Shown here in pieces: positions 59,319-64,000 of a stretch of DNA of 64,000 nt. Origin of the DNA: Amoebidium appalachense. Taxonomy: Eukaryota > Ichthyosporea. Under the pieces are notes generated by a model. The model saw nothing but the letters and a program-made list of their open reading frames with translations. It did not search any database and was not told the origin of the DNA. Position 1 is the stretch's first letter, and each line of letters begins with the position of its first letter. Location: the NCBI GenBank assembly GCA_963693365.1, contig CAVNZM010000014.1, positions 2,790,001 through 2,854,000 of the forward strand, written 5' to 3'. The translations under genes and the position numbers were made by a program.

Positions 59319-59834
59319 AGCTCCATATCACCACCACGGGAAAATAACGTTGAGAAAGGATTCGTAAACTCCCAGTGAGGCCTAGCAACTTAGCCGGCCC
59401 TTCTTGATGGCACGCCTTTGTTTGGTGATGCCTACGAAGAAAAAAAAATCAATGACACATATAGTTATAAACCAATAATTGCACTCCGGGAGACAACGGC
59501 AACATAACAGAAGATGTTTTTACCTACGGGCCCGGCAGTGTGGTGTTTACATAACGCAACGCCGAGAAACACCACTTAGACCTTAAATAACCCCCTGTGG
59601 CTGGCAGATTTAAGCCCTTGGGAATTTGGGGGTACATAGAGCGGAAATTTGATATTTGGCTTCACCTCAATTTCAGATGAATCACTGTGTATCTGTGTAT
59701 TATATATTTCATAGTTCAGGTTTAACACGTCAATTGCCTTACATTGCATTAGTAGGCGTACACACTTTTTCGAACAAGGATTCGAACTATAAAAGCCACA
59801 CTGACGGACCGGCCCTAAAACGGGAAATACTCCC
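57821..59834. other. Intergenic DNA with G runs
   Basis: G-rich tracts at 57900-58165 and 58544-58675, a C run at 58902-58937, and a C run followed by an A run at 59256-59318. The remainder is unique DNA. A minus-strand frame at 59576-59830 (VLNLNYEIYNTQIHSDSSE) is smooth, but it has no partner exons or family motif. No gene supported. Confidence 0.45.
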
Positions 59835-60251
59835 TGTTGGAGTGCAGACTTACGCTCACTCCACAATATGTGTATGTTAGCTTTACAATTGGTTCCGTGT
59901 ACACAGACACACGCTGACACTCGATCACCACATGCACATCTGCATAGTTGAGGAATGTTGCCAATTGTGTTTTGACTGCAAACGATTGGTTCACTGGTCC
60001 CAGAGATCTCTAAATGAAAGTAACCAATCCGATTAGCACCTGGCATCCGGATTACATTCCAGACTGCTGCCCCACGGGTATATAAGCCACGTCTCTGCCA
60101 GGTGCAGAAATGGAGTTCAGTCATGGAGTTCAGTCATGGAGTTCAGTCATGGAGTTCAGTCATGGAGTTAACACACTGAAAGCAGTAAAAAACGGGTCAG
60201 CGCCCAAGCGCGCCACGACGACCCTAGTCACAGCGGACTCTACTTCCAACA
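59835..60251 (+). repeat. Left LTR of the TRIM-like element
   Basis: Carries the TATA-like sequence near 60078 and four full copies of the 13-base unit at 60110-60161. It reads like the right LTR apart from one missing unit there. A 95-residue antisense frame is shared by both LTRs and has no motif. Confidence 0.88.
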
Positions 60252-60559
60252 GGGTTATGGGCCCAGACACGACACCGCGGCCTCTAACTTCACGTCCCCT
60301 ACGACGCCTTGAACGGAGGAGCCAGAAACCGACTTCTAGGCTGTACCCTACACCCGCGAGCGTATTTCCGTGAAGTAGAGACTTTCGCTTCCACAAACTC
60401 CATCCGCAGCAGCCTGCGACATCAATGTGAACGTCAAGTATTCCACTTCATTGGCGGGGCACGCACCACAGTGGAATGCACACCCCGGTCTACCCTGCAA
60501 GCAGCCACACTCACTCTCTCTTCTCTAGTGGTGTGTACACTTCTCCAATTGGGTAGGGG

Positions 60560-60963
60560 TGTTGGAGTGCAGACTTACGCTCACTCCACAATATGTGTAT
60601 GTTAGCTTTACAATTGGTTCCGTGTACACAGACACACGCTGACACTCGATCACCACATGCACATCTGCATAGTTGAGGAATGTTGCCAATTGTGTTTTGA
60701 CTGCAAACGATTGGTTCACTGGTCCCAGAGATCTCTAAATGAAAGTAACCAATCCGATTAGCACCTGGCATCCGGATTACATTCCAGACTGCTGCCCCAC
60801 GGGTATATAAGCCACGTCTCTGCCAGGTGCAGAAATGGAGTTCAGTCATGGAGTTCAGTCATGGAGTTCAGTCATGGAGTTAACACACTGAAAGCAGTAA
60901 AAAACGGGTCAGCGCCCAAGCGCGCCACGACGACCCTAGTCACAGCGGACTCTACTTCCAACA
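60560..60963 (+). repeat. Right LTR of the TRIM-like element
   Basis: Three full copies of the 13-base unit at 60835-60873. It is followed by the CTCCC target duplication and a C-rich tract that was the insertion site. Confidence 0.88.
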
Positions 60964-61119
60964 CTCCCCCCCCTCCCCCCTCCCCCTCCCCCCTCAAAAT
61001 GGATAATAATAATAATAATAAAAAAGAAGAGAGAGAGGGAGAAGAGAAGAGAAATTACAGGAACAAAGAAGAGGAAGAACACTACAGACAATATCACAGA
61101 TGTGTAGCAATCACTGCAT

Positions 61120-61421
61120 ATGGACAACATAAATAGTGGCACAGTTGCAACCAAAGAACCAAAGAAATGGGTGACCCGACTACATATTGATTGGGACGAG
61201 GTGGCCCAAAAACTTAACAGGCAAAAGGGAGTCACTATCTACAGGTGGGAACTGAAAATAGCAATATGGGAACCCTTTTTTCAAATACTAAAACGGAGGA
61301 ACGGGTTATGCCTATACATATATTTATATTCCGCCACCCTCCCAACTACCAACACCATCACCATCAATACGCCAAAGGTTAAGTATTACTATCAAGAACC
61401 CACGCATAAGGTTAGCTATTT

Positions 61422-61425
<4 letters not shown>
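61120..61425 (+). CDS. Possible small ORF downstream of the TRIM-like element
   Basis: The 101-residue frame has mixed composition (KKWVTRLHIDWDEVAQKLN, YRWELKIAIWEPFFQILKRR) and ends by overlapping the stop of the minus-strand gene. It lacks a motif and an upstream exon, and it follows an A/AAT-rich stretch. It may be a gene fragment. Confidence 0.22.

Positions 61426-64000
<2,575 letters not shown>

Larger units (their letters stand above)
59835..60963 (+). mobile_element. Miniature LTR retrotransposon (TRIM-like), complete
   Basis: Two direct terminal repeats (59835-60251, 417 bases; 60560-60963, 404 bases) enclose a 308-base internal part. Each begins TGTTGGAGTG and ends ACTTCCAACA, giving the TG...CA ends and short inverted termini of LTRs. 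The sequence CTCCC stands directly before the element (59830-59834) and directly after it (60964-60968), a 5-bp target duplication. The 13-base length difference equals one unit of ATGGAGTTCAGTC, present four times in the left LTR and three times in the right. Otherwise the two LTRs read alike. GGGTATATAAGCC in each LTR is a likely promoter. GGGTAGGGG at 60551-60559 fits a polypurine tract. No Gag or Pol is encoded, so it would need proteins in trans. Confidence 0.88.

Noticed and set aside
59775-59835. tRNA-like T-arm (GGATTCGAAC) upstream of the TRIM-like element
   Set aside because: No acceptor, D or anticodon stem could be folded around it.
59576-60124. 182-residue minus-strand ORF
   Set aside because: Much of it is antisense to the left LTR and recurs from the right LTR at 60849-60511; no protein family motif.
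60252-60275. Primer-binding site after the left LTR of the TRIM-like element
   Set aside because: GGGTTATGGGCCCAGACAC has a TGG but no convincing match to a tRNA 3' end that I can recall; left open.

Overview
The window is nuclear DNA of an intron-rich eukaryote. Its non-coding DNA is unusually loaded with simple sequence: homopolymeric C/G runs of 20-75 bases and long (CA/TG), (GA/CT) and (TA) arrays. Most open frames in the window are translations of these repeats (poly-P, poly-G, CVCV, HTHT) and are not genes. Real coding sequence was recognised by chaining short exons with GT-AG borders and compatible phases into proteins with family motifs. The standard code fits. A PH-C2-RasGAP protein, a RETSAT-type oxidoreductase and a Pho80/PCL-type cyclin together suggest a unicellular opisthokont (perhaps holozoan) or another intron-rich protist. 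This placement is inference.

Layout: (1) 1-20343, plus strand: a RasGAP gene of the p120/RASA1 type, cut at the left edge, with 27 exons and 26 introns in view. (2) About 23967-27289, plus: an unrecognised Ser/Pro-rich, basic-then-acidic protein, probably nuclear, with two single-base frame problems. (3) 29218-30680: a giant TG-then-CA repeat tract, followed by a short coding-like segment of unresolved strand. (4) 41697-32653, minus: a ten-exon retinol saturase (RETSAT) gene. (5) 42.3-45.2 kb, plus: an orphan ORF, a retroposon and the 3' end of an unrecognised gene. (6) 48786-47956, minus: a single-exon cyclin. (7) 49-59.8 kb: intergenic DNA with a CCAAT-box cluster, simple repeats and a second copy of the retroposon in inverted orientation. 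(8) 59835-60963: a complete miniature LTR element (TRIM-like) with a 5-bp target duplication. (9) 63428-61422, minus: the last three exons of an unrecognised acidic protein gene.

The genes do not form an operon-like set and no shared pathway is visible. What links them is genome architecture. In several genes an exon border (its last or first 30-60 bases, the splice site and some intron) has been tandemly copied into the neighbouring intron and has then decayed, usually next to a homopolymer or microsatellite. I found this at seven exons in three genes. The window also holds three apparently undescribed repeat families: a roughly 140-bp interspersed repeat ending in a C-run, a roughly 0.9-kb retroposon with 10-11-bp target duplications, and the miniature LTR element. 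All family assignments are from reading motifs by eye; no database search was possible.
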